DNA from: Hypericum androsaemum | Lineage: Eukaryota > Streptophyta > Magnoliopsida > Malpighiales > Hypericaceae | Direction: 5' to 3' | Assembly (NCBI GenBank): GCA_963995505.1 | Contig: OZ023186.1 | Coordinates: 12,035,570 to 12,099,569 of the forward strand | DNA: 64,000 bases | Part shown: positions 1-10,642 of the stretch, one piece after another | How positions within the stretch are numbered: the stretch's first letter is position 1 | Layout of the letters: every line of letters starts with the position of its first letter | Program-made: the position numbers and the translations under genes | The notes under the pieces: generated by a model | What the model saw: only the letters and a program-made list of their open reading frames with translations | What the model was told of the DNA's origin: nothing | Database searches by the model: none

Positions 1-204
1 TGATCCCACCAAGTTATAGCATAATCAGTGAATTCGGTGATGGCAAGTTTTACCTTCTTTTCTTCGGAGCTATTGTAGCAATCAAACACGAACTCAATCT
101 TCTTCTCCCACTCTAAGTACGCCTCCGGGTCAGAACGACCAGCAAAGGAAGGTATCTTCAGTTTGATACTCCCTATGTTGTCGTCTCTCTTTGGCCTTGC
201 CTCC
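1..204 (-). pseudogene. A1 gag fragment (window edge)
   Basis: Minus-strand reading of the central gag of a family A Ty3/gypsy element, corresponding to about residues 97-164 of the intact A3 protein. It includes the [17 protein letters not shown] stretch and runs off the left edge. The N-terminal gag, including the ATG, is missing. At 199-204 the gag sequence joins leader sequence directly through a shared GCCTCC, so about 0.6 kb (distal leader plus gag start) has been deleted compared with A3. This copy therefore cannot make a normal gag. Family identity is clear from near-identity with A2, A3 and A4. Confidence 0.85.
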
Positions 205-359
205 TTAGTTTGCTAGCTTCCCTCGGATTTGCTTCCTCTTTAGCTTGAGACTTCCAATTTAGCTTGCTTCCTCTTTAGCTTGAGACTTCCAATTTAGCTT
301 GCTTCCTCTTTAGCTTGCGGCTTCCTTTTTTTCTTTTTCTTTTCTTTCCTTTTTTTTTC

Positions 360-390
<31 letters not shown>

Positions 391-572
391 CTTTCTTTTC
401 TTTTCTTTCTTTTCTTGCTTCACTCGTTTGTTTTCCTCTCTTTTCTCTCAAACAGCGAGGAGAGAAAACGAACCAACAAGAACAAAAAAATAACAAGCAA
501 CAAAACGAACCAACAAGAACAAAAATAACAAGGATAATGAACTAAAGTAACAAGCTAAGCTCTGATACCAAC
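205..572 (-). other. A1 leader with PBS
   Basis: Untranslated leader of A1 read on the minus strand. The primer-binding site (minus GCTCTGATACCA complement, TGGTATCAGAGC) is at 559-570, two bases from the LTR. Next to it comes a pyrimidine-rich tract at about 325-420 (purine-rich on the element's sense strand), then copies of a short GAGGAAGCAAGCTAAA-type repeat. The distal leader is lost in the deletion that ends at 204. Small frames over the homopurine tract are compositional. Confidence 0.85.
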
Positions 573-1377
573 TGATATGAATCTCCGCGGAAAAGATTCA
601 CAACTCGGACCGTTTGTTACTTTAGAATGGAACAGATCACAACTCACAAGAACTTACACGAACTAAGGCACGAATTTGTACCTCAACCCGCTGCAAGGGC
701 TTCTGAACCTTGACCTAAGGTCGTATCACGCCACAAACGGGGATGGAATATCCGCTTGATAAGTGAAGGATAAATTCTGGCCAAGACGACTCACCAGCCT
801 AAGCAAGAACAAACGAGTATCAAACTCTCAACTAGCCAATGCTAAGTATTTCCGAATTGTATGTGTACGTTTTATTGCTAGGAGTCCTCTTTATATAGGC
901 TCCCAAAGTACCAAAATATTCCTAAACAAGCTAACTCCTTAAAAAGGAGTTCAAAGGCTGGCCAAAACTCTCTTTCCTATTCTAAGGAGATTCTGGCCGA
1001 ATTATTCAACTAAAATAGGAAATAATCTAAACAAATAATATCTAATAGAATAACAATTAATTGCACGTCCTAACAAGAAGATGCATGGCCTAAATAGGTT
1101 GATTCTTGCTGATTCTCCATGTGCGCATGCATCCAGAAGTTGGTGTGCATATTAAGCTTCCAAAATAGCCTCTATCACGTGCATGGGCTTTGCATGTGCC
1201 TCATGCACGTCCTTGCACTTGTACGCACCAACTTGAGCCCAAACTTCTTGCATTAGTCCATTGAAATCAGATTGCAACTTCCTAGCTCGTGCTCTTGTCA
1301 TTGGCCCAATTGGAACTTGAACTTGCTGCGAGTCTACAAGCTTGATAGTAGGTGCGTCCTTAGGCTTGCTCACATCA
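573..1377 (-). repeat. A1 5' LTR (805 bp)
   Basis: Family A LTR in minus orientation. It begins TGATGTGAGC at 1377 and ends ATTCATATCA at 573, with the PBS immediately downstream, which makes it a 5' LTR. It has the same 805-bp length as both LTRs of A3. The TATA box (TATATAAAG) is at 889-897 and an AATAAA lies at 871-876, both on minus. Its U3 holds the LTR-encoded tail frame, 1376 to 1152. The partner 3' LTR must lie left of the window. Confidence 0.93.
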
Positions 1378-1530
1378 ACATACATGTCTTTAATGTGTTC
1401 AAAGCCAAGTAGTTTAGCATCAAGAGTTGAGATCAAGGCGTACCTTCGTGATAGTGCATCAGCCACTACATTTTCCTTACCTTGCTTGTAGCGAATGACA
1501 TAAGGAAATGTGTCAATGAATTCCACCCAT
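1378..1530 (-). pseudogene. A2 RNase H/integrase linker fragment
   Basis: Minus-strand pol fragment reading [20 protein letters not shown] and then [22 protein letters not shown]. This is the end of the RNase H region of family A pol. It stops at KDMYV, where the A1 LTR begins. The remaining integrase should lie left of the window if A1 is a simple nested insertion. By chance the junction keeps the frame, so this fragment reads straight into the A1 LTR tail (stop at 1152). On its right it meets the inverted block at 1531. Confidence 0.85.
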
Positions 1531-2257
1531 GTTCTACGTCCATTCATTGGTAAATTTGTGGTTGTTTACTTTGATGATATACTCATTTATAGCAAGAGCA
1601 TGGAGGATCATTTAGAACATTTGAGATCAGTCTTAGATGCACTTAGAGAAGATCAATTGTTTGCTAACTTGAAGAAGTGTACCTTTTGTACGGATAAGCT
1701 TGTATTCTTGGGTTTTGTTGTTGGAGCTAACGGAATACAGGTTGATGAAGAAAAGATCCGAGCTATCCGTGAATGGCCAAGCCCTACAAGTGTTGCTAAT
1801 GTTAGGAGCTTTCATGGACTAGCTAGTTTTTATAGGAGATTTGTGAAGGACTTTAGTAGCATAGCCGCACCCATAACTGAAGTCATCAAGAAGAACGTGG
1901 GCTTTACTTGGGGAGAAGCTCAAGAGAAGGCCTTCCAACTACTAAAAGGGAAGTTGACTAACGCACCCTTGTTAGCTTTACCTAATTTCTCTAAGACTTT
2001 TGAAGTAGAGTGTGATGCTTCTGGTATAGGAATTGGAGCTGTCCTTATGCAAGAAGGAAGACCCATTGCATACTTTAGTGAGAAACTAAGTGGTGCAACC
2101 TTGAATTACCCGACCTATGACAAGGAGTTGTACGCACTAGTTCGAGCATTGGAGACATGGCAGCATTACTTGTGGCCAAAGGAGTTCGAGATTCACACTG
2201 ATCATGAGTCACTCAAGCACTTAAAGGGGCAACACAAGCTGAACAAGAGGCATGCAC
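1531..2257 (+). pseudogene. A2 inverted RT/RNase H block
   Basis: Plus-strand frame from [22 protein letters not shown] through the RT thumb, connection and RNase H ([25 protein letters not shown]) to NKRHA. On both sides the element is read on the minus strand, and the flanking residues are exactly those expected on either side of this block. It is therefore an in-place inversion of about 727 bp. Short CAT/ATG sequence at both breakpoints would allow a microhomology route. The inversion removes the YFDD active site from the sense strand, so A2 has no working polymerase. Confidence 0.9.
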
Positions 2258-4724
2258 CATGATTCATGAGTCGCATAAACGTGCTAGGTGCGTTGGACAA
2301 ACCAAATGGCATGACCATCCACTCATACAACCCATACTTTGTTTTAAAAGCAGTCTTCCACTCATCTCCTTCTTTCATCCGAATTTGATGATAACCACTC
2401 TTCAAATCAATCTTAGAAAACATGCAAGAACCATGCAACTCATCTAACATGTCATCTAAACGAGGAATAGGGTGACGATATTTTACCGTTATGTTGTTGA
2501 CTGCTCGGCAATCAACACACATTCTCCATGATTTATCCTTCTTGGGCACAAGTAGGACTGGAACAGCACATGGACTCATGCTCTCTCTCACGTACCCTTT
2601 CTCCAATAGCTCGTTGACTTGCTTCTCAAGCTCCTTTGTTTCTTCAGGATTGCTTCTATATGCGGGACGGTTAGGTATGGCAACTCCCGGAACAATGTCT
2701 ATTTGATGTTCAATCCCACGAATAGGTGGCAACCCAGGTGGTAGCTCGTCGGGAAAGACATCCTTGTAGTCCTGCAAAAGAGACACAACCGTACTAGGTA
2801 CATGTGGTTCAAGCTCGTTAGTGTTTAAAAGCGCCTCTCTATACCGAAGTAAGATCATAGGCTTCTTTTCAAAGCATGCTTGCTTAATATCACTTGCTCC
2901 CACATAGTAACTCCTTTTCCAACTCTCGGTTTTTCTCTCATTGGCCGTTTTAATTTCTGTTTTTCCGGCTTCTTTTGTTTTCTCAATCTTTTCCTCTCCA
3001 TTGGCCATTTTTCTTATCTTTTTTTCGGCTTCTTCTCTCCTCTCAATCTTTTTCTTTTTGTCACGCTCTCTTTGCTCATCACTTTCTTTTTGCAACTGTC
3101 GTTGATCTTCACAAACTTGTGATGGTGACAAGGGTGCCAAGGTGATTACTCTCTTCTTAAGTATAAATGAATATTTGTTGGTGTAGCCATCATGATGCAC
3201 TTTCCTATCAAACTGCCATGGCCTTCCTAACAATAGATGACCAGCTTGCATTGGTACAACATCACACAACACTTCATCCTCATAGTTGCCAATGCGGAAT
3301 GTTACCAATACTTGCTTCATCACTCGTACTTCTCCACTATCATTCAGCCATTGTAGTTTGTAAGACTTAGGGTATTTTCCAGTGAGTAAACCTAACTTCT
3401 CCACCATAGTAGTGCTTGCGACATTAGCACAACTTCCTCCATCTATGATGACACTACACACCTTGTCTTTGACATAGCACCTTGTGTGAAAAATATTTTC
3501 TCTTTGAGCCACATCATTTTCTTCTTTTACTTGCACATTCAATGCTCTTCTAGACACAAGAGTAAGCCTCTCAGCAGCTTGGTACTCTTCCTCGGATACG
3601 TCCTCCAAAGAAGGCATGCTTTCATGCTCCGAATCCTCTTCTTCAGTTTCAATCTCTCCACTTTCCTTGATCACCATTGCTTGCTTGTTAGGGCATTGAC
3701 TTGAGATGTGCCCTCTTCCTTGACACTTAAAGCACTTGATGTCACGGTTCCTAGCTGGAGTGACTTCCACTTTCCTTTGAGAATTAGCTTGAGAACTCTC
3801 GGATTTATGCTCTACTTTGGCTGCTTTTGGCTTGTCAAACTTCTTTTGGTAGTTTGGCTTCCAAGTACAACTCGATGTAGCTCTTGTTCTCCCCTCTCCT
3901 CTGTTGAGTTGCTTCTCAATTTTCGTTGCCATATGCACCATGTCCTCCAACTCCACATAGTGTTGCAACTCAACTTTGTCTTGAATTTCAGGATTGAGTC
4001 CATTCAAAAATCTTGCCATTGTAACTTCTCTATCTTCATCTATATCAGCTCTTATCATGGCCATCTCCATCTGTTTGAAATACTCCTCCACGCTCAAATT
4101 TCCTTGCCTCATTCCTTGCAACTTCTAATACAGCCCTCTATAGTAATGACTTGGAACAAATCTCTTCCTCATCACCACTTTCATGTCTTCCCAAGTAGCT
4201 ATAGGGCGTTCTCCATTTCTCCTCCTGCTTGTCACAAGTTGATCCCACCAAGTTATAGCATAATCAGTGAATTCGGTGATGGCAAGTTTTCCCTTCTTTG
4301 CTTCGGAGCTATTGTGGCAATCAAACACGAACTCAATCTTCTTCTCCCACTCTAAGTACGCCTCCGGGTCAGAACGACCAGCAAACGAGGGTATCTTCAG
4401 TTTGATACTCCCTATGTTGTCGTCCCTCTTTTGCCTCGCCTCCCTAGGTGGGTGGTTTGTTCTTGCTCTCCTAAGACTCCTTGTAGAGCCTACGCCTTCT
4501 TCAGATTCAGAATCAGCTCCGCTCGACTCTCCAATAGGTACCCCTCTCCTACGCCTTTGGAGTTCGCCTCGCGTTTGGGGGTTGTCACGAGAATTCTCCA
4601 CGGCATCCACGCGTAGTTGCAAAGGCTCCATCTGAGCTTGCACCATCTGCTCGAGCTTCCCGGCCAAGGCATCCACTAATAACTTAAGGTCTATGCTTCC
4701 CATAGTTTGACCTTCATGCGACAT
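2258..4724 (-). pseudogene. A2 gag-PR-RT (broken)
   Basis: Minus-strand gag-pol of a Ty3/gypsy element. It starts at ATG 4724 ([10 protein letters not shown]) and carries the gag core, the zinc knuckle [15 protein letters not shown], the protease motif IIDGGSCAN and RT up to [22 protein letters not shown] stop at 4127-4125 interrupts gag after [14 protein letters not shown], and the same frame then continues. At 2257 it meets the inverted block. The protein is nearly identical to A3, so the lesions are recent. Function if whole: capsid, maturation protease and reverse transcriptase of a virus-like particle in the cytoplasm. Confidence 0.92.
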
Positions 4725-5368
4725 GTTTGCTACAAGAAAAATTGGTTAGTAATAAAAAAAAAATTATGGCCTCACAAGCTCACTCCCTTACGTGTATACT
4801 CTCAATGTAAGGTGCACTCAAGTTCACTCGTGTTTGCACTCAAATGTTTGGCTTTTCTCTCTAAGGTACTCGCACACTCTTGCCTTTTTCCTCTCGTGAT
4901 ACTTGTATGTTCTTACTAAAGCTAGAACAGCCTTTGCTTGAGCTTCACGCTTTAACAAACAGAATGTTAAAGTTCCTCTTTTGGCCTTTCTTTGCTTTTT
5001 AGTCTTGCTTGTCCCTTTTCTTGATCAGCTGCTGCGCCTTCTTTAGTTTGCTAGCTTCCTTTTTGATTTTGCTTCCTCTTTAGCTTGCGGCTTCCAAATT
5101 AGTCGTGCGGGCCAACTTAGGACTAACTTCTTCCTGTTTTGTTTCCTCTCATTTTTTTTTCTTTCCTTTTCTTTTTCTTTTCTTTCCTTTTCTTTTCTTT
5201 TCTTTTCTTTTCTTTTCTGTTTTTGCTTCACTCGTTTGTTTTCCTCTCTTTTCTCTCGAACAGCGAAGAACCTCACGGATTAGCAAGCAACAAAACGAAC
5301 CCAAAAAAAAAAGAACAAGAATAACAAGGATAATGAACTAAAGTAACAAGCTAAGCTCTGATACCAAA
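4725..5368 (-). other. A2 leader with PBS and splice-like cassette
   Basis: Leader of A2 on minus. The PBS TGGTATCAGAGC is at 5366-5355, two bases from the LTR. A homopurine stretch (pyrimidine on plus) lies at about 5150-5220. Just before the gag ATG the minus strand reads CACGTAAGGG, then a T-rich stretch with ACTAAC, then TTTTTCTTGTAG. This resembles a short intron end, as in A3, A4, F1 and the C copies. No other gene is seen here. Confidence 0.85.
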
Positions 5369-6188
5369 TGATATGAATCTCCGCGGAAAAGACTCACAAC
5401 TCGGACCGTTTGTTACTTCAGAATGGAACAGATCACAACTCACAAGAACTCACAAGAACTAAGGCGCGAAATTGGACCTTAACCCGCAGCAAGAGCTTCT
5501 GAACCTTGACCTAAGGTCGTATCACGCCACGAGCGGGGATGGATGATCCGCTTGATAAGTGAAAGATAAATTCTAGACAAGACGACTCACCAGCCTAAGC
5601 AAGAACAAACGAGTATCTAAACTCACAATTAGCCAATGCTAAGTAATTCTCCGAATTGTTACCCCTTTATTGAATGAGGATGCCTCTTTATATAGGCTCC
5701 ATAAGTCTTACAATTTCCTAAACGAAAACTAACTCCAAATAAGGAGTTCAAGGCTGGCCAAAACTATACTTCCTAATTTAAAGGGATTCTGGCTGAAATA
5801 TTCAACTAAGTAGGAAAACAATCTAAACATAGATAACTAATAGACTATCTAGTAGATATCACGTCCTAAAACATAGTAGATGCAATTCCTAAAATTTAGG
5901 GACGCATGTCCAAGATAAGCTTGAAATTCACGTGCGCATGCATCCAGGAGATTGCGTGCATCTCAAACTTCCCATTTAGCTTCCAAAACGTGCATGGGCC
6001 TCCCTTGGACTTCTTGGACGTCCTTGGTCCTCCACGCACTTGCTTGAGCCCAAACTTCTTGCATTAGTCCATTGAAGTCAGATTGCAACTTCCTAGCTCT
6101 TGCTCTTGTCATTGGCCCAATTGGAACTTGAACTTGCTGCGAGTCTACAAGCTTGATAGTAGGTGCATCCTTAGGCTTGTTCACATCA
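5369..6188 (-). repeat. A2 5' LTR (820 bp)
   Basis: Family A LTR in minus orientation, from TGATGTGAAC at 6188 to ATTCATATCA at 5369, followed by the PBS. TATA box (TATATAAAG) at 5694-5686. It differs clearly from the A1 LTR and its tail ends [13 protein letters not shown], closer to A4. It is the outer edge of the A insertion in D1. The flanking target bases at 6189-6193 are TGCTC, and the second copy would lie left of the window. Confidence 0.93.
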
Positions 6189-9139
6189 TGCTCCCACGTC
6201 TTAAGAGCTCTAAACACGGCATAAAACTCTTGTTCATAAGTGGACCAGGTCTGCCTATGCTCACTTAGCTTCTCACTAAAGAAAGCGATCGGACGCTTCT
6301 CTTGAGACAACACAGCTCCAATTCCCACACCACAAGCATCTACATCAACCTGAAATAACTTAGAGAAATCAGGAAGTGCAAGTACCGGGGCTGAGCTTAA
6401 TTTCTCCTTAAGCTCTTGGAAAGCTTTATGGGCCGCTTCTCCCCATTCAAATTTAGTTTGCTTCTTCAGCAAGGAAGTCAACGGTGCGGCAATTGAGCTA
6501 AAGTTGCGGATGAACCTTCGATAGAACGTGGCTAATCCGAGGAAACTCCGTACTTGTCTCACATTAAGGGGAATAGGCCACATCTGAATGGCTTCAATCT
6601 TGGCCTGATCAACCTGCACTCCATCTTTCCCAACAACAAAACCAAGAAACACAAGATTTTCTTTCCAAAAGATGCACTTCTTCAGGTTCACAATAAGGCT
6701 ATTACCTCTTAAAGCTTCAAAAACTTGCTTCAAGTGTTCTTGATGTTCTTCTTTGGACTTGCTATATACCAAGATATCATCAAAATATACTACCACGAAC
6801 CGATCAAGGAAGGGCTTCAAGACTTGGTGCATCAGTCTCATGAAGGTTCTTGGTGCGTTAGTCAAGCCGAATGGCATGACAAGCCACTCGTACAAGCCAT
6901 CATGAGTTTTAAAAGCAGTCTTCCATTCGTCACCAGGTCGAATTCTAATCTGATGGTATCCGCTCTTCAAATCTATCTTAGAAAACACCACGGATCCACT
7001 CAGGTTATCAAGCATGTCATTTAAACGAGGGATAGGAAATCTGTACCCCACGGTGATCTTGTTGATTGCTCTACTATCCACGCACATCCTCCACGATCCG
7101 TCCTTTTTAGGAACCAAAAGAGCGGGCACCCCACACAGACTTAAGCTCTCCTGGATGTGACCCTTGCTTAGGAGCTCTTGAATCTGGTCACGTAGGACTT
7201 GGTTCTCTTGAGGACTCATTCGGTAGTGGGGCAAATTTGGCAAAGTGGCACCCGGGATCAGATCAATTTGATGCTGAATGTCCCTCAAAGGTGGCAAACC
7301 CTTTGGTGATTCCTCGGGTGCAACTTCGGGGAACAATCTAAGTAATTGTCTCACTCGATCAGGTAGCTCCTCCATCTCCCCTTCTTGCTTTGGAGTCACT
7401 TCTTTAATCACAAGAACATGGCAACCCCCATACTCCTTCATCGATGCAAGGAATAACTTTGAGGACGTGACCAACGACATGACTTGCATGGCGCTGTTCA
7501 ACTTAGATTTCCCATATTTTGGCTTCCTTGGCAAGAGAGTAAATTGCTGGCCCTCCTTCCTGAATTTGTAGGTGTTCTCCTTGCCACGATGCAAGGCCTG
7601 GTTGTCAAACTCCCACGGCCTGCCCAACAGAATTTGGCAAGCATCCATCTCCAACACGTCACAAATAATCGTGTCACTATACTTGCCAATGGAAATAGGT
7701 ACCTTGCACTTGGTTGTCACCTTAACCCCTCCACCAGAGCGAATCCACCCTATAGAATAAGGTGAAGGGTGCGGAGATGTCTTCAATCCAAGCTTCTCCA
7801 CAACTTGCTTGCTAATGAAGTTCTCCTGGCTGCCTTCGTCTATAATCACGTCGCACACCTCCTCTCCTACATGACAATGTGTGCGGAATAGATTGTGGCG
7901 TTGTGAGTCATCCTTCTTTGATGCGGTCAAGGCCAACTTGCGCAAGACCCCACAGTACTCATCCTCCTCTTCTGAATACTCTTGGTCCTCATCCCCACTC
8001 TCTTCAACTGGTGCGCACAAGTAAGCTCCCGAAGATTCACCCTCCTCATCTTCCTTTTCACACAACTGAGTGTATTTCCTCTTGGGACAATCGCTAGACT
8101 TATGCCCCATCTCATTGCACTTGTAATAACGAATCACCGAGCTCGTGTCAGCTTCCTTTCCCTTTCTTTGCACCACCTCAGGGGTAGGCTTCTTAGTAGG
8201 GGGCCTAGGAGCCATTGTTTGGGGTGCACTCCTCTCAACTCCTCTCGCAGGACTAGAAGTCTGGCCAGGGCCTGAAAGGCGGGGTGCGAATGGCTTCTTC
8301 CTCTTCAAGGCAGCCCCGATCTTTCTAGCTTTGGCACACGCATCGTTGAAAAACAAAAACGTGTCAAACTCCATCTTGCTCTTGATCTCATAACTGAGGC
8401 CCTCAACAAACCGTGCAATCATCTGATCCTCATTCTCCTCTACATTATTATGGGATGCCAGCCTCACGAACTCAGAAGTGTACTCATCAACAGATCTATT
8501 ACCTTGAGTGCAACTGAGGAATTGTGAGTACAAGGTCTGATGGTAGTCAACCGGAAGGAATCTTTCACGTAGAGCTTGCTCCATAGTAGGCCAGTCACGG
8601 ATAGGGCGACCTCCTCTCCTTCTCCGAGATTCCTGTTCCTTTCTCCACCACACCGCGGCTCCGGATTCAAGTTTGAAGGCTACATAACTGACCTTCTGCT
8701 CCTCCGTAAGGTCCATACAGTCAAAATACTTCTCAACTGAGTCTAGCCAATTCAGAAACCCCTCAACATCAACGTCACCGAAGAACTTTTCAATGTTCAT
8801 CTTAAAAGGGCGATCCACCCTTCTATACTCTCCTCCACGCTCATAATCCTCCCTATTGGCTTCTCTTCTAGGAGCATGTCCTAGATCACCACGTCCACCA
8901 CCTCCTCTACCTCGTCCTCTCAACCCTATCCCTCCCCTTCTCACATAAAGGGTAGCATCAGAATCTACATCCTCCTCGTCCTCTCTTAAATCATTACGTA
9001 CTTCAGCTGGAGGGGGCTGCCCTACGGGTGGTTGCACCGCAAGGTTGTCCAGGCGTGTAAGGATTGCCTGAATCGCCGCCTCCATTTGAGTGAATCTCTG
9101 ATTCATGTCGGGTCTTGGGATGTCATTAGGATCGGCCAT
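6189..9139 (-). pseudogene. D1 gag-pol, truncated by A2
   Basis: Minus-strand family D gag-pol, 984 residues from ATG 9139 (MADPNDIPRP). Order: an RG-rich basic stretch (GRGRGGGGRG), gag core, knuckle, protease, RT with [10 protein letters not shown], and the RNase H start with [14 protein letters not shown]. It stops at ALKTWEH, where the A2 LTR sits; integrase and 3' LTR lie left of the window. Two key residues are altered. The first knuckle Cys is Tyr (YYKCNEMGHKSSDC; TAT at 8128-8126), and the protease motif reads IIDEGS instead of the family's IIDGGS. The frame happens to continue into the A2 LTR, giving a chimeric 1058-codon frame ending at 5963. D1 is a decaying copy. Confidence 0.92.
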
Positions 9140-9312
9140 AGTGCATCGGCTTTTGGTGGTGCTAGGTGGTTAAAATGAGACTTGGATCAGGAGATCACGA
9201 AGTCTTGTGGATCGGCTCGTAGATGGGGTCTCTCTCAGCTCACCAGGTGATAACGTGCTCTCAATCTCAACGTAGAAGCTGAGATGGATCTCACTCAAGC
9301 TCTGATACCACT
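9140..9312 (-). other. D1 leader with PBS
   Basis: Short leader of D1 on minus. PBS TGGTATCAGAGC at 9310-9299, separated from the LTR by AG. The leader is alignable with those of D2 and D3 (for example the GCCGATCCACAAGACTT segment). It lacks the homopurine tract and the splice-like cassette of families A, C and F. Confidence 0.85.
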
Positions 9313-9454
9313 TGACGTAGCTAGAAGCGACGCGGATGAGTTCTGGAATTAAATTTGATCAACAAGATAAACCTTCAGCCAAATCCTTCCGATTTTGATT
9401 GAAGATTGGCCTAAGGGTTTAGGCAGCCAGCAAAGGGCAAGGGTTCCAACACAA
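9313..9454 (-). repeat. D1 5' LTR remnant
   Basis: The PBS-side end of a family D LTR, ending CTACGTCA on minus at 9313. Only about 142 bp remain before the sequence switches without a target duplication to the C1 LTR. Most of this LTR was deleted. Apart from the terminal bases it does not resemble the D2 or D3 LTRs, so it is a separate subfamily. Confidence 0.75.
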
Positions 9455-10085
9455 CCCATGCACGTGATTGGAGTTATTTTGGACGCATCCTTTTCAGACT
9501 TTGAGTGGGAAATTATATCCTTTAGGAATAAGGCATGCGTATTAGACTTCCTAAAGGAGTAGAATTCGTTTCTTGTTTAGTTTTCCTAAATTCCAGCCAA
9601 GTTTCCTACTTTTTAGGAATAAGAGTTATCCAATAGTGGATAATGATTGTGTTTTTCAATTATTAGGATAAATATTCGTTTTAAGCCTAGTTTAGGTAGT
9701 TGGATAAGTTTGAAGCTCTTCAGAACTTATCTTGTTGACTTTGGAGTCTAACCAAGTCAGTTGTAACTTCTATTTAAAGGAGGCCTCGAATTCAATAAAG
9801 GACACATCTTTTGGCATAAGAAAATTCGTGAGTCTTTGATACTCTTGTTGTTCTTGCGGGCTGGATTGCTTAGCTAGGGCGTTTATACTTATCAAGCGGA
9901 ATTCCCCATCTCCGTTTGTGGCGTATTCGATTTCAAGATCAAGGTTCGCGTTCTCACCATTGCTACGGGTTAAAGTTAACCAACACTGAGGTTCGGTGCA
10001 AGGCGCAAAGCGACGGGTCAAGATCAACCATCATCCTAGAGTAGACGGTCCGAGTTGGTGCGAGTTCCTGACGGGATTCATATCA
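9455..10085 (+). repeat. C1 5' LTR, 5'-truncated
   Basis: Matches bases 60361-60990 of the complete C3 LTR and ends GGGATTCATATCA. The first 170 or so bases, including the TG terminus, are missing. It contains the TATTTAAAGG box and an AATAAAGG just downstream (about 9771-9801). With D1's truncated LTR on its left, this point is an old deletion junction. Confidence 0.9.
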
Positions 10086-10642
10086 TTTGGTATCAAAGCT
10101 TAGGTTCTACTTTAGGCCTTCTATCCTTTTGTTTAACGCTTTGTTTAATTCTAGTATTCTGATTTGTTTTTTTTTCGTAGTAGTTTGGTATTTCAGATTC
10201 GTGACTTTAGTGTCCTAAGTCGTGTATTCTGATCAAAAAGAAAAAAAAAGAAAAAAAGAAAAAAAAAGAAAAAAAAGAAGAAGTCAGAATTCAAGTAGGA
10301 TTAGTAGAATCAGAATTCAAGTAGGACTAGTAGTATTGGATAGTGCAATTTCGTGATTCAAGAAGATAGAAGCGAAGGCAAGAACGAAAGCAAGAAGAAG
10401 AAAGAAGAGGACTCGGCAACTAAAGTGTGCGAAGGCCAAGCTAATCTCTACTAGCTCAGCAAGAACCAACAAGAGTGCCACGAGTGGAAAAAGGCAAGAG
10501 TGGTGAGCACTATAGAGAGAAAAGAGCCAAATAGTGGAGTGTAAACACGAGTGAATCCGAGTGCAACATACTTTGAGGGTAAACACGTAAGGGATTGGTG
10601 AGGTCCATTATTATTTTAACTAACCAATTTTATTGCAGCAAC
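10086..10642 (+). other. C1 PBS and leader
   Basis: PBS TGGTATCAAAGC at 10088-10099, one base different from the TGGTATCAGAGC of families A, D and F. An A-rich AAAAAAAGAAA tract follows at about 10234-10280, longer than in C3. Before the gag ATG comes CACGTAAGGG, then TTAACTAACC and TTTTATTGCAG, the splice-like cassette seen in the related families. Confidence 0.85.

Noticed and set aside
275..545. Small Lys/Glu-rich or Phe-rich frames over the leader homopurine tracts (also near 5043-5341, 14104-14374, 39885-40125)
   Set aside because: Compositional frames in untranslated leader; differ in length between near-identical copies.
573..1377. Solo LTR
   Set aside because: A PBS and leader follow directly on minus, so it is a 5' LTR of an element running off the window.
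4267..4635. Frames of 60-200 codons antisense to gag-pol, repeated at the same places in A2, A3 and A4
   Set aside because: They are antisense shadows of conserved gag-pol codons with no independent signal.
10595..10642. Upstream gag start (TTG or GTG) in C and F leaders
   Set aside because: Non-ATG, overlaps the splice-like cassette, and the ATG after TTGCAG is conserved in all copies.
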